Assembly: GCA_947053925.1 (NCBI GenBank)
Contig: CAMRUG010000005.1
Location: forward strand, 17,743 to 81,742
Direction: 5' to 3'
DNA length: 64,000 nucleotides
Origin: an uncultured Clostridia bacterium
Lineage (GTDB): Bacteria > Bacillota > Clostridia > Christensenellales > CAG-314
Part shown: piece by piece, positions 41,327 through 51,085 of the stretch
Numbering within the stretch: position 1 is the first letter of the stretch
Layout: each line of letters starts with the position of its first letter
Notes under the pieces: generated by a model
What the model saw: the letters and a program-made list of their open reading frames with translations, nothing else
Database searches by the model: none
Told to the model about the DNA's origin: nothing
Translations under genes and position numbers: made by a program

Positions 41327-42100
41327 TTACTTGTCTATATTTGTTTTAATCAAAGTTTCCGCTTCGTTTTTTGATTGTGGCTTTATGGGAGACTGTATGC
41401 CGCCTGCCCCGTCCGCACCGCCTAGTCCGTCAAAAATACCGTCTATGCCGTCGCCGCCTAGCACGATAATTAAAATTATAACTGCGCATACCGCCACGGT
41501 AAATGAAGAAACTTGCCAACTGTTAAACAGTTTCAACTTGGTACTTGCGTCCATACTAAGCGTCATAATGAACCCCAGTTGCAACAAACCGTAATAACCG
41601 AGAGTCGATACCCAAGTAGTTTTAGTAAATATTACCAAACATACATATCCTGCGATTGAGAGAACGGTAAAAACCAAGAGATACCAACCGTAATAACGGT
41701 TAAGGGCATTTATGTACAACGGCAATATAAAAACAAACAGATATACAGCCGCAAGCAACGCTACGCACAGCATAAGCCACAAGTCATTGTCGAATCCGCG
41801 GTTGATATACCAACTGCGCAGATAAAAGCCCATTGACAGAGCATTGATAAAAACCGAAAGCAATTTTACAATTTTATTTTTGCGGAACACCAGAGACAAA
41901 ACTACATTGAAGACCAAAATGCAAGAAGCGATTGCAAATATATACCAAAAATCCAACGGAATAAAACGCGCAACCCATCCTACAACAGAGGTTACAAGTA
42001 AAAACAGTATTGATAGCAGCAAAGTTTGCAAACAGCGTTTCATAATAATCTCCTGTTTAACTTTCCAAACAAGTATATCAAAAAATATCAGAAAATACAA
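41327..42100 (-). CDS. hypothetical multi-pass membrane protein
   Basis: Many hydrophobic segments; acidic/Gly-rich loop GGDGIDGIFDGLGGADGAGG. Confidence 0.65.
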   Translation of the reverse strand: MYFLIFFDILVWKVKQEIIMKRCLQTLLLSILFLLVTSVVGWVARFIPLDFWYIFAIASCILVFNVVLSLVFRKNKIVKLLSVFINALSMGFYLRSWYINRGFDNDLWLMLCVALLAAVYLFVFILPLYINALNRYYGWYLLVFTVLSIAGYVCLVIFTKTTWVSTLGYYGLLQLGFIMTLSMDASTKLKLFNSWQVSSFTVAVCAVIILIIVLGGDGIDGIFDGLGGADGAGGIQSPIKPQSKNEAETLIKTNIDK

Positions 42101-42199
42101 TAATTATCTTTGACAATTTAACTTTGTTGTGATAATCTATACTAGCACTAAATAATTTACCGGTGTGGCTCAGTCGGTGTTACAATTAAATATCAATAT

Positions 42200-42275
42200 G
42201 CTGGTGTGGCTCAGTCGGTAGAGCAATTGATTCGTAATCAATAGGTCGGGAGTTCGATTCTCTTCACCAGCACCA
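42200..42275 (+). tRNA. tRNA-Thr (anticodon CGT), CCA encoded
   Basis: GCTGGTG..CACCAGC acceptor; GCTC..GAGC D stem; ATTGA-TTCGTAA-TCAAT anticodon arm; GGGAG-TTCGATT-CTCTT T arm; ACCA 3' end. Confidence 0.92.
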
Positions 42276-42308
42276 ATACCTTGACAAGATTAGTCAAGGT
42301 ATTTTTTA
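42276..42308 (+). terminator. tRNA-Thr terminator
   Basis: AATACCTTGAC-aagatta-GTCAAGGTATTTTTT; second copy at ~42663-42697. Confidence 0.85.
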
Positions 42309-42310
42309 TA

Positions 42311-42697
42311 GAAACTTATAACTCAGAACTCCCGACGGAGTTCGCTTAGCCGAGCGACGTAGGAGCGAACGCCACGCAGCCGCAGGCGAAGTATTCTCTT
42401 CACCAGCACCATAAAAGTCTATCAAATATTGGTAGGCTTTTATTCTATTTACTCTACCCGACCTATTGGGTGCCGCTTCGCTCGACTTCACTAGGTCGGG
42501 AGTTCGCGCGTCGACAAACTTTGTTTGCCGCGCCTTGCCGAGAGGTCTCCGCTTGGCGGAGTTTCGGCAAATTCTCTTCCCCCGGTCGCAAGCACAGCAT
42601 TGCTCCTCGCTTTGGCTACGGAATCCGCACCGCGGATTTCCGTTACGCGTCGCGCCAGCACCAATACCTTGACAAGATTAGTCAAGGTATTTTTTTG
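42311..42697. repeat. array of tRNA-Thr 3'-end fragments interrupted by GC-rich nested-palindrome inserts
   Basis: attctcttcaccagcacca repeated at 42257-42275 and 42393-42411; aggtcgggagttcg at 42493-42506, attctcttc at ~42571-42579 and ccagcacca at ~42654-42662 form a split copy. Confidence 0.8.
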
Positions 42698-43132
42698 TAA
42701 TTACAATCAATTGCTCTATTATTCACAACATCGTAACTTGATATCTGTTTATTCGTAATACTTGTTTCGTTATATTAGTCGCACCATTATCGGGCGGCGC
42801 GGCTAAGCAATAGAGAAGATTCGCGTTCGGTTTTTAACCGCGCGTAAAAAAAGCAGTTGCCGCATTGTATAATTAAGTGCAAAGTACAATACTTTATATC
42901 TCGACTTTTTATCAAAATGGCTTTCGTTTTTAATACTCTTTTGTTTTGCGTACTATTCAAACACTATTGCAATGCAAAATAAAAAGTGATACAATGATAT
43001 GGGTAATGTTATGAACAAATAAATCTATCTTATTTTGACCGGTTCACAAAAGAGACAGCACAGCAAACAAGGTTGAAATTTTGCAGAATTTAAATGCAAT
43101 TTAAATACTTTACACACGATACAGAGGCAACT

Positions 43133-44512
43133 ATGTACTATTTACAAAACCGCTGGGTTAAAGAAGGTAAAATATTACACTACTACGGCTTACGCAACAA
43201 AGACAAAATGTTTTGCAACAAGATAAAATTGTCGGCAAAACAAATTGCCGTTATCGACAAACTGCCCTGCGAATTAACTGCCGCAGAGTTAAAAATAATC
43301 TCTAAACTAACAGCCGAAAATATCGTTACCGTTGCTCCGAAAACCACTCCGCGTTCGCTAGAAGAAGCGCGGTTTTGCACTAACTGCGCCGCAAACGACT
43401 TTGCTATTGCAGGATTGGAATTCGATTCAGACGGGCTTTGTCCTATGTGTCAGACAAAGGAGGAAACACGGCGCCTCAAAAGTATCGTACCCATCGTAAA
43501 CGAATTTAAACGCTCAAAAAAATCGCGTTTTGACATTGCGGTATTTTACACTGGCGGCAAGGATTCGACTTACCTTTTGTACTACCTATCTAAGGTTTTA
43601 CATTTACGCGTATTAGCACTTACCTGGGAGATACCTTATATATCGAAAAGCGCGCAAAAAAGCATAGAAGGCGCAAAGAAGACGTTAAACACCGTGGAAT
43701 TTATAACCCGCAAGATGAGCGATAACGACTTAAAGACCATCTACCGCCGTTTGTACGAATTAAACGGCAACACCTGTGCGTGCCCCTCGCTTGCATATGT
43801 TTTGTTTTATCCCGAACTTGTAGACAACAAAGTACCCTACTTTGTTGCAGGCAACGAAACGGCGCAAATCGTCGGTTTGTACTATAACCATATAGCGCCT
43901 AAATTCGCATACTCTTTCAGGAACAACAAAACACTCAATTTTTTAATTAACATCGGCAGAATACTGACTTTGCATCCGCCGCTTAAAAAGGGGCAATTCC
44001 ACACTCTTGCCACAATGAAACAATTAGCTTACGGCGACAACCCTTTGCAAAAATTATCCGATTACGCCAACCCGCTCGTATCCAACGTATGCAAGGCAAT
44101 ACGCACGGTTCCGCATACGGTTAAGCCGTTAAAACGTGCAATACGGCGTTCGTCTTGGACGGGCAATATACCCGCTTTCGTTCAAGTCGATATGTCGTTA
44201 GTCAGCGGCGGCTACGACTGGCAAACAATCAAAAAAATAATTACTGACGAATGCGGCTGGGTGGCGCCTGACGAAACGGACAAAGGTCTGCACACAAGTT
44301 GCAAAATAGAAAAGTGTAAAGAATATACGCAGTTTAAACGCTTTTACGATATGCAAAGCGATATGATACCTTTTAGCGCGTTAGAAATTGCGCTTGCCAG
44401 CCGCGACGGCAATATTTCGCGCGAAGAAGCCATTTGCGAATTGTCGAACTCGTTGGGGTTTTCTCTTGAAGAAATAGCCGAATGCGCCGTAATGAAGGAA
44501 TACCTCAAATGA
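43133..44512 (+). CDS. PP-loop ATPase (adenine nucleotide alpha hydrolase superfamily) with Cys-pair motifs
   Basis: FYTGGKDSTYLLYYL PP-loop; CTNCAANDF...CPMCQTKEE. The ORF track starts at 43094; MYYLQNRWVKEGK looks the better start. Confidence 0.85.
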   Translation: MYYLQNRWVKEGKILHYYGLRNKDKMFCNKIKLSAKQIAVIDKLPCELTAAELKIISKLTAENIVTVAPKTTPRSLEEARFCTNCAANDFAIAGLEFDSDGLCPMCQTKEETRRLKSIVPIVNEFKRSKKSRFDIAVFYTGGKDSTYLLYYLSKVLHLRVLALTWEIPYISKSAQKSIEGAKKTLNTVEFITRKMSDNDLKTIYRRLYELNGNTCACPSLAYVLFYPELVDNKVPYFVAGNETAQIVGLYYNHIAPKFAYSFRNNKTLNFLINIGRILTLHPPLKKGQFHTLATMKQLAYGDNPLQKLSDYANPLVSNVCKAIRTVPHTVKPLKRAIRRSSWTGNIPAFVQVDMSLVSGGYDWQTIKKIITDECGWVAPDETDKGLHTSCKIEKCKEYTQFKRFYDMQSDMIPFSALEIALASRDGNISREEAICELSNSLGFSLEEIAECAVMKEYLK

Positions 44513-45189
44513 ATGCCGTTATTTACTACTCTAACACAAACGAAAGCAAACGTATCGCGCAATACCTTGCAAAAAAGTTAGGATATACCCTACTTGACGT
44601 TTACGACGTAAACGAATATGTTTACGGCAATGCCGTGGTAGTCTTTCCCGTATACTGCCAAAACATTCCAAACAAAGTTAAAGAGTTTTTGGCACGGTTT
44701 AAAGCGGACAATTTTGCGGCAGTAGCAACCTACGGACAAATGGGTTACGGCAACGTATTGTACGAAATTCAGCAGAAATACGCCAGACTGACAGCCGCGG
44801 CGTATGTCCCGACAAAACACGCCTATCTTGACGGAGAGCGGTTTGACCGATTTGACAGACTTGATGTTATTGCAGACAAGTTCCGTTGTCCTGCTCTTAT
44901 TACCGTTCCCAAGGCACACAAACACCCTTTTGCAAACTTTATTAAAGAACTGCGCAGCCGAATAGGAGTAAAAATAATTAGAGACGGTTCAAAATGCGAT
45001 AACTGTGGAATATGCGCAAAAATGTGCAATCAACACGCAATCAAAAACGGCAAGACGACAAATAAGTGTATACGCTGTATGAAATGCGTTGTAAATTGTC
45101 CTAATAACGCTTTAACCTTGCGTAAGTCGAAAATAATGGCAAAATATCTTTCAAAACCCAGACAAACGGAATTGCTAATATATGTTTAG
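44509..45189 (+). CDS. flavodoxin/ferredoxin fusion protein (EFR1-like)
   Basis: Flavodoxin-like N-terminus (AVIYYSNTNESKRIAQYLAKKL) and two Cys clusters CDNCGICAKMCN / CIRCMKCVVNCPNNA; ATGA overlap with the upstream gene. Confidence 0.88.
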   Translation: MNAVIYYSNTNESKRIAQYLAKKLGYTLLDVYDVNEYVYGNAVVVFPVYCQNIPNKVKEFLARFKADNFAAVATYGQMGYGNVLYEIQQKYARLTAAAYVPTKHAYLDGERFDRFDRLDVIADKFRCPALITVPKAHKHPFANFIKELRSRIGVKIIRDGSKCDNCGICAKMCNQHAIKNGKTTNKCIRCMKCVVNCPNNALTLRKSKIMAKYLSKPRQTELLIYV

Positions 45190-45353
45190 CAAAGACGTTT
45201 CGTCTTTTACCGTTTTGTTTAGTTTAACGGTCAATTTATACAATCTTCGATCATTAAAATTTTACCGCCGAAAATGATGTGTACCCCCCCCCAAAAAAAA
45301 AGTTAGATGCTTTTAGGTACACGTTAAAATACGGCGGTTTTTTATACAAAAAA

Positions 45354-45383
45354 AAGCGTTTCCGTCATAAAACGCAAACGCTT
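45354..45383 (-). terminator. deoC terminator
   Basis: AAGCGTTT...AAACGCTT hairpin with T-run on the minus strand. Confidence 0.65.
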
Positions 45384-45398
45384 AGATTGTAAAACAAA

Positions 45399-46049
45399 TT
45401 ACTTCTTGCAGATTTCTACACCGCAGCTTGCCCCTATACGGTCGGCTCCGTTAAGTACCATCAATGACGCTTCGTCAAAGTTGTGAATACCGCCGCTAGC
45501 CTTAACTTTAAGCCCCTTAGGATGTACCATATCGGCCATAAGACTGACGGCTTCCGTCGTTGCTCCGCCTTTGCCGAATCCCGTACTGGTTTTAACGTAC
45601 TGCGCGCCTGCGTTTACGCACGCATTACACGCGGAGATTATTTGTTTTGGCGTAAGATTGCAAGTCTCTAAAATTACTTTTAGCAATACGTCGCCGCAAG
45701 CCTTTTTTACTGCGGCAATATCTTTCTCTACTTTTTTCCACGCGTTAGATTTGGCAAGAGATTGATTCATAACCATATCGATTTCCGTTGCGCCGCTTTT
45801 AATGGCGTTTTTCGTTTCAAACACTTTGGTTGCCGTTGTATTCTCGCCCAAAGGAAAACCTATTACCGTGCAAACTTTTACGTCGGTGCCTTGAAGTTCC
45901 TTTGCCGCCAGTTTGACGTGATAAGGGTTTACGCATACGGAAGCAAATCCGTATTGTTTTGCTTCGGCGCACAAAGTGATGATTTCGCTTTCCTTAGCGG
46001 GTTTTAGCAGAGTGTGGTCAATCATTTTTGCAATATTGTCTTTTAGCAT
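45399..46049 (-). CDS. deoC: deoxyribose-phosphate aldolase
   Basis: DHTLLKP; VCTVIGFPLG; YVKTSTGFGKGGAT; VKASGGI. Confidence 0.96.
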   Translation of the reverse strand: MLKDNIAKMIDHTLLKPAKESEIITLCAEAKQYGFASVCVNPYHVKLAAKELQGTDVKVCTVIGFPLGENTTATKVFETKNAIKSGATEIDMVMNQSLAKSNAWKKVEKDIAAVKKACGDVLLKVILETCNLTPKQIISACNACVNAGAQYVKTSTGFGKGGATTEAVSLMADMVHPKGLKVKASGGIHNFDEASLMVLNGADRIGASCGVEICKK

Positions 46050-46117
46050 AATTTTCTCCTATTGCGTTATTTTATAACAGTATTTTACCACACTGCCGCG
46101 CATTTTTCAAGAAATAT

Positions 46118-46318
46118 CTACTTTTTTTTACGACCCAGTTTGATTATCAGCGTATCGTCGTCGATTTCAAATTCGTTACGTTTGTTTTTGCGCGGCTTGG
46201 GAGGACGTTTTCTCAAAGCCGTTACAACTGCATAAACGATATATGCCAAACAAACCGCTATCCCAACCGAACAAATGATAATTACCGGCAAAACCGATTT
46301 CATACCGCACCTCTGCAA
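46118..46318 (-). CDS. hypothetical small single-pass membrane protein
   Basis: TM helix plus basic tail, 66 aa. Confidence 0.5.
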   Translation of the reverse strand: MQRCGMKSVLPVIIICSVGIAVCLAYIVYAVVTALRKRPPKPRKNKRNEFEIDDDTLIIKLGRKKK

Positions 46319-46603
46319 ATTATTAAAAATATTGTAATGCTTTTAAAATGCGAAAAATCGTTTTTAAGCAAAAAAATTCCGCTTTTTTGGCAGACGCATA
46401 CATAAAATTCAGTTTATTGCAAAACATAATGTTGAAACGCGGCACTATGTGATTGCTTCCGTTTGAAATCGTAAGAAACACAAGTCGGCTACGGTTTAGA
46501 AAGCCTTTACAAAATTATGGGCAAAATACGAATATACTTTATTTACCGCAAAACCGTATTGGAACACTAATAAAAAACGCCCAAAGACTAAGAAGGAGAA
46601 AAA

Positions 46604-47029
46604 ATGAAAAAAGTAATTATTATCGGATTGTTAATTATGACGCTGACAATGTTGTTTGTTTCCGCATACGCTTTTGCAGAAACAACCGAACAGCAAATTT
46701 GCAGTATTGCAATGCAAAACGAAAAAGTAAAAGCGGCAAAATGTTTTGTTTACGAAAGGAACTGCGTTATAGCTATTAAAACGGAGAAGTTTACTACCAA
46801 AACCGAATACGAACAATATTTAAAAAAGTTAACGGACGAAATCAAAACGAAATTTGAAATTGACAACGTATGCGTAACCCGCAATCCCAAAATTATGAAA
46901 AAAATAGAGATGCTCGAAAAACTCGACGAAGATAAGCGCAACAAACTAATTCAGGAAATAATCGACAGAGAATTAAACAAAGAGCATCCTCCCATTAACG
47001 GCATTATGCCCAGAAGCATTGTTTGGTAA
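46604..47029 (+). CDS. hypothetical secreted protein
   Basis: Signal peptide (VSAYAFA-E); RBS aaggag upstream. Confidence 0.65.
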   Translation: MKKVIIIGLLIMTLTMLFVSAYAFAETTEQQICSIAMQNEKVKAAKCFVYERNCVIAIKTEKFTTKTEYEQYLKKLTDEIKTKFEIDNVCVTRNPKIMKKIEMLEKLDEDKRNKLIQEIIDRELNKEHPPINGIMPRSIVW

Positions 47030-47040
47030 AAGTTTTTTAA

Positions 47041-47076
47041 AAAAATACAGCGGATAAATTTTCCGCTGTATTTTTT
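47041..47076. terminator. hairpin terminator
   Basis: AATACAGCGGA-taaatt-TTCCGCTGTATTTTTT. Confidence 0.85.
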
Positions 47077-47136
47077 GTCAGACAAAAATTTAAATTTTAA
47101 CGTTATATTTAAAGTTTGAGTATAGTTTAAATTAAA

Positions 47137-48813
47137 TTACAAACCGAGAATTTTTTCCACCGAAGCGACTACGAGTTTAAAACTTTCTTCCTCGAACGGA
47201 GATTTTAATCCGCACGCTTCCAGTAATTCCACATACGTTTTTGTTCCGCCGTAATTTAAAAACTTGATATACTTTTCAAACGCCGCCTTGTAATCCTGCT
47301 GAGATAAAGCCAAAAACTGCAAAGCGGTAAACTGCGCAAAGCAGTAGTCTATATAGTAAAACGGACTTTCAAAAATATGCGCCTGACGCTGCCAGCGGCG
47401 GCCGTCGGAAATTGCGGGAATTCCTTCCGTAGTCATCCACGGCAAAAATTGCTTTTCTATTTTGTTATAAAAAGCGTTGCGCTCAGCAGGCGTCATATCG
47501 GGATTATCGTAACAGGTCTGTTGGAAATAGTCCACTATCGTGCCGTAGGGAATAAAGGTCAACGCTCCGCCGATATGGTAAAATTTGTATTCTTCCGTCT
47601 TGTCGCCGAAGAACAGGTCAATCCACGGGTAAGCCAAAAATTCCATCGACATACTGTGTACTTCCGCCGTTTCCATAGAAATGCTGGACAAAAATTCGCT
47701 TTCGATAAAGAACGACTTGTAAAACTCCAAGGCGTGTCCGAATTCGTGCGTCAACACGTCTACGTCTCCTGCCGAGCCGTTCCAGTTGGAAAGTATAAAG
47801 GGCAGTTTGTATTCGGGCAGTCCTTCGCAATATCCGCCGCCCCATTTGCCCTCGCGGCTCATAACGTCAAAGCACTCCGATTCTACCATAGTATCGAACA
47901 GTTTGCCCGTTTCTTCGGACATTTCGTTGTACATTTTAGACGCGCTTGCAAACATTTCTTCCGGCGTTCCTATCGGGCGCGGTTCTTCCTTAGTGTAAAC
48001 GTCCATATCGTAAACGCGCTGAACATCCCACCCTAAATCTTTAGCAACTTTACTACGCAATTTTGCCGCCAAAGGAACAAGGTATTTTAAAACGTTTTCG
48101 CGGAAACGCGCAACGTCTTCCTTGCCGTAACAGTTACGCTGCATTTGAAGATACCCAAGCGGCGAAAAGTTTTCGTAACCTAATTTACGTCCCATAACGG
48201 TACGGATTTTTACCAGTTTGTCATACAGTTCGTCAAGTTGCTCTTTGTTATCTTCGATAGCCTGTCCGAACGCCATATAAGCGCCGCGGCGGAGTTCTCT
48301 ATCGGGATTGGTAAAGTACTTGCGGATACCGCTCATAGGCAGTTTTTCTCCGTTGAAGTCAATAACGATGGAACTCATAAGTTTTGTATAAGCGGTTGTA
48401 AGTTTGTTCTGCTCGACTTGCTCGTCGATAATACGCGGGTCGCTGGCGTCTACGCCCATTTGCAAATTTTTGAACATTACCTTGGGAAAGCGCTTTTCCA
48501 GTTCGGGTCTGAACGGAGTATTTAAATAGCACTTGGAAATCTCCGCCATTGCAACGGAAAATTCGGGGCTTACTTCGTCAAGATAGTCTTGTTCCTGCGC
48601 ATAAAACTCGTCGCGCGTATCCTGCGTAAAACGGATAAACGCAATACGGATATTAGTACCGAGTTTTTCGCTGTAATCTTTGTATTCGTCGTGAACGGAA
48701 TAGAATTCCTGCAAAGTTTGAGCATTGTTAAAACGGTTTTTAAACCCGTCGAGTTTTGCCAATACTTCGTCTTTATCGGGACGTACATATTTTATTTGAG
48801 ACAATTTTACCAT
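47137..48813 (-). CDS. M3 family oligoendopeptidase (PepF-like)
   Basis: HEFGHALEF zinc motif with downstream Glu region. Confidence 0.94.
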   Translation of the reverse strand: MVKLSQIKYVRPDKDEVLAKLDGFKNRFNNAQTLQEFYSVHDEYKDYSEKLGTNIRIAFIRFTQDTRDEFYAQEQDYLDEVSPEFSVAMAEISKCYLNTPFRPELEKRFPKVMFKNLQMGVDASDPRIIDEQVEQNKLTTAYTKLMSSIVIDFNGEKLPMSGIRKYFTNPDRELRRGAYMAFGQAIEDNKEQLDELYDKLVKIRTVMGRKLGYENFSPLGYLQMQRNCYGKEDVARFRENVLKYLVPLAAKLRSKVAKDLGWDVQRVYDMDVYTKEEPRPIGTPEEMFASASKMYNEMSEETGKLFDTMVESECFDVMSREGKWGGGYCEGLPEYKLPFILSNWNGSAGDVDVLTHEFGHALEFYKSFFIESEFLSSISMETAEVHSMSMEFLAYPWIDLFFGDKTEEYKFYHIGGALTFIPYGTIVDYFQQTCYDNPDMTPAERNAFYNKIEKQFLPWMTTEGIPAISDGRRWQRQAHIFESPFYYIDYCFAQFTALQFLALSQQDYKAAFEKYIKFLNYGGTKTYVELLEACGLKSPFEEESFKLVVASVEKILGL

Positions 48814-48946
48814 AAATACTTTTCTCCTTTTTATCCACTTATTATATAACCGATTTTGCGTTTTGACAAGTAATGCAAAGGTTCAGATAATGTCAAGTTT
48901 TAAGCGGAATGTTTTTAATAAGACAATGTTTTTTGCCGATTTACAG

Positions 48947-49972
48947 TTAAGCGATTTTTTGTTGCGTAATATCGGGTTGAGTACCGTATGAGACGTTTTC
49001 GATTTTATCGGCAAATTTACCTACGATATCCGCATACGCTTTACTGTCCTGCAAATGACTGCGCGCGTGTCCTGCATCGGGAACAAGATGCAACTCCGAC
49101 AGCGGATTACGGCTTTCGGCATACATATCTACGCTGTGATGCGGATAAATAAAATCGTCGGCTTTGCCGTGAATAAAGCAAACGGGAACGGCGCTGTTTT
49201 TAACGTCCAGTATCGGACTGCATTTTGCAAAATCGTATTTGTACAGAGTTTTTGCCATAGACGCACAATACTCTATAATAGGCGTTGACGGAATATGAAA
49301 CAAATGCTCAAACAATTCGCGGTAATACTGCTCCGTATCGGAAAAAGGACAATCGGCAACAACAAAATCTATATCAGAACGCAAACCGAGTTCCAGCAAT
49401 ACCGTTACCGCGCCCATACTTTCGCCGTGAAGCGCAACAAAACAGTCTTTGCCGAAGGTTTCGCGCGCATAGTCTATAACACGGGACAAGTCAGTCCTTT
49501 CGTGATACCCCATTGTACAGTATTTTCCGTCCGATTCGCCGAAATAACGGTGATCGTATATTATTACGTTGTAGCCTTTGTTGTAAAAAATATCGGCGTA
49601 TTTGAGAGAATTTAGCCTGTTCATTGTGTGCCCGTGGCATATAACGGCGACTTTTTGCCGTAAATCCTTGTTTGCCTGGTCATTAAAAATCACTTCGCCG
49701 CGGATTTTGCCCTGTACGCCGTCCACTTCAAACGCGCGTTTATTCCAAACGTTATCGTAACTGCTATAATCGGTATGCTCCGTTGCCGTTTGGCGCGAAC
49801 GTACCTCTTCAAACGTATGCGGACGGGGAGTACACGCCATATGCAGAATATAACGGGCAATAGCAAGACACATAATTTGCCATATTACGATTATTCCCGC
49901 TGCTACCGCCAAACAGACCCAAAATATCTGATAAGGCGCAAGCGGAGTTGTCGAAGATATTAAATTATACAT
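48947..49972 (-). CDS. alpha/beta hydrolase with N-terminal TM
   Basis: YDHRYFGESDG; GESMGAVTVLLE nucleophile elbow; GHARSH. Confidence 0.88.
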   Translation of the reverse strand: MYNLISSTTPLAPYQIFWVCLAVAAGIIVIWQIMCLAIARYILHMACTPRPHTFEEVRSRQTATEHTDYSSYDNVWNKRAFEVDGVQGKIRGEVIFNDQANKDLRQKVAVICHGHTMNRLNSLKYADIFYNKGYNVIIYDHRYFGESDGKYCTMGYHERTDLSRVIDYARETFGKDCFVALHGESMGAVTVLLELGLRSDIDFVVADCPFSDTEQYYRELFEHLFHIPSTPIIEYCASMAKTLYKYDFAKCSPILDVKNSAVPVCFIHGKADDFIYPHHSVDMYAESRNPLSELHLVPDAGHARSHLQDSKAYADIVGKFADKIENVSYGTQPDITQQKIA

Positions 49973-50131
49973 AAATTTTACTCCTGAATTCTAATGTATC
50001 CTAGATCGGTTTACGATATTTGTATAATATCAAGAATATTGATAACTACCGAAGTATGCGCATAAAATAAGGGCATTTTATTATTTCAAAACGGACCTGT
50101 TATATTTAATACTGCCGATATTAAAAACGCA

Positions 50132-50833
50132 TTACAATTTTAAAATCCGTCCGTTATCGCACGATACTGCAAGACGGTAGATTTCCTGCGCGATTTCTGT
50201 CGGAGTATATGCGCGCGTAGACGTTTCCCGACAGAATTCTTGTATTTCATCAGCGGAATATCCCTTCGACATATCCGTTAAAACGATGGGCGGACAAATA
50301 CAGTTGACTGCGATATTTGTAGATTCGAGTTCTTCCGCAAGGCTCCGCGACAGCCCAGTTAAAGCGTGCTTACTCATAGAGTAAACGCTTTCGCAACTTG
50401 CGCCTTCTATCCCCCATATTGACGAAACGTTTACTATGCTTGCCGCATTGCTTTTGTTTAGCAATGCAAGCGCTTGCTGACAGCAAAAAAACGCGCCTTT
50501 TACGTTTGTATCCATAATTCGGTCGTATTCTTCTTCCGATACGTCTTGAATTTGGTTAGAAATTGCAATACCTGCGTTATTGACAAGGACATCTAACTTT
50601 TTAAAATACTTGTAAACAAAGTCAAACATATTTTTTATTTGCCCTATGTCAGAAACGTCCGCTTTAAACAAATGGACATCCCGTCCTTCCGAACACAAAC
50701 GCGCTTGTAACGCGCGGGCTTCAGATTCGCTCTTGTTGTAATTAAGTATTACGGAATACCCGTTATTTGCAAATTGTTCGACGGTTGCCGCGCCTATTCC
50801 GCGCGAACCGCCTGTTACTAACGCTACTTTCAT
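50132..50833 (-). CDS. SDR-family oxidoreductase (FabG-like)
   Basis: TGGSRGIG; NNAG; YSMSKHAL; start set at MKVALVTGG. Confidence 0.9.
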   Translation of the reverse strand: MKVALVTGGSRGIGAATVEQFANNGYSVILNYNKSESEARALQARLCSEGRDVHLFKADVSDIGQIKNMFDFVYKYFKKLDVLVNNAGIAISNQIQDVSEEEYDRIMDTNVKGAFFCCQQALALLNKSNAASIVNVSSIWGIEGASCESVYSMSKHALTGLSRSLAEELESTNIAVNCICPPIVLTDMSKGYSADEIQEFCRETSTRAYTPTEIAQEIYRLAVSCDNGRILKL

Positions 50834-51085
50834 AATATTGTTTTTATAATATCTATCCCTTACTTTTTCAATTTCGCCGCCGTAAGAACTAAGTACATTT
50901 GTTTTTACTTGATTTAAATTATAGCACAAACAAACCGTCCTTTCCAAACAATATTTAAAATATTTTGAAAACGGATATATACTCAATGTTGTGCTTACAC
51001 GTTAAAAACTTTAATAACTAATTTTTTACGCTTAACCGCTATTTAAGTATATTTAGCAATTTGTATTTAAATCAGTCAAAGCGGT

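Noticed and set aside
42311-42697. CRISPR array
   Set aside because: Repeats are few, irregularly spaced and clearly tRNA-derived; no cas genes in the window.
42306-42758. Short ORFs (42306..42491 -, 42466..42672 +, 42470..42700 +, 42491..42685 -, 42525..42758 +)
   Set aside because: All lie in the palindrome/tRNA-fragment array, which opens frames on both strands because of its GC content; no RBS or coding pattern.
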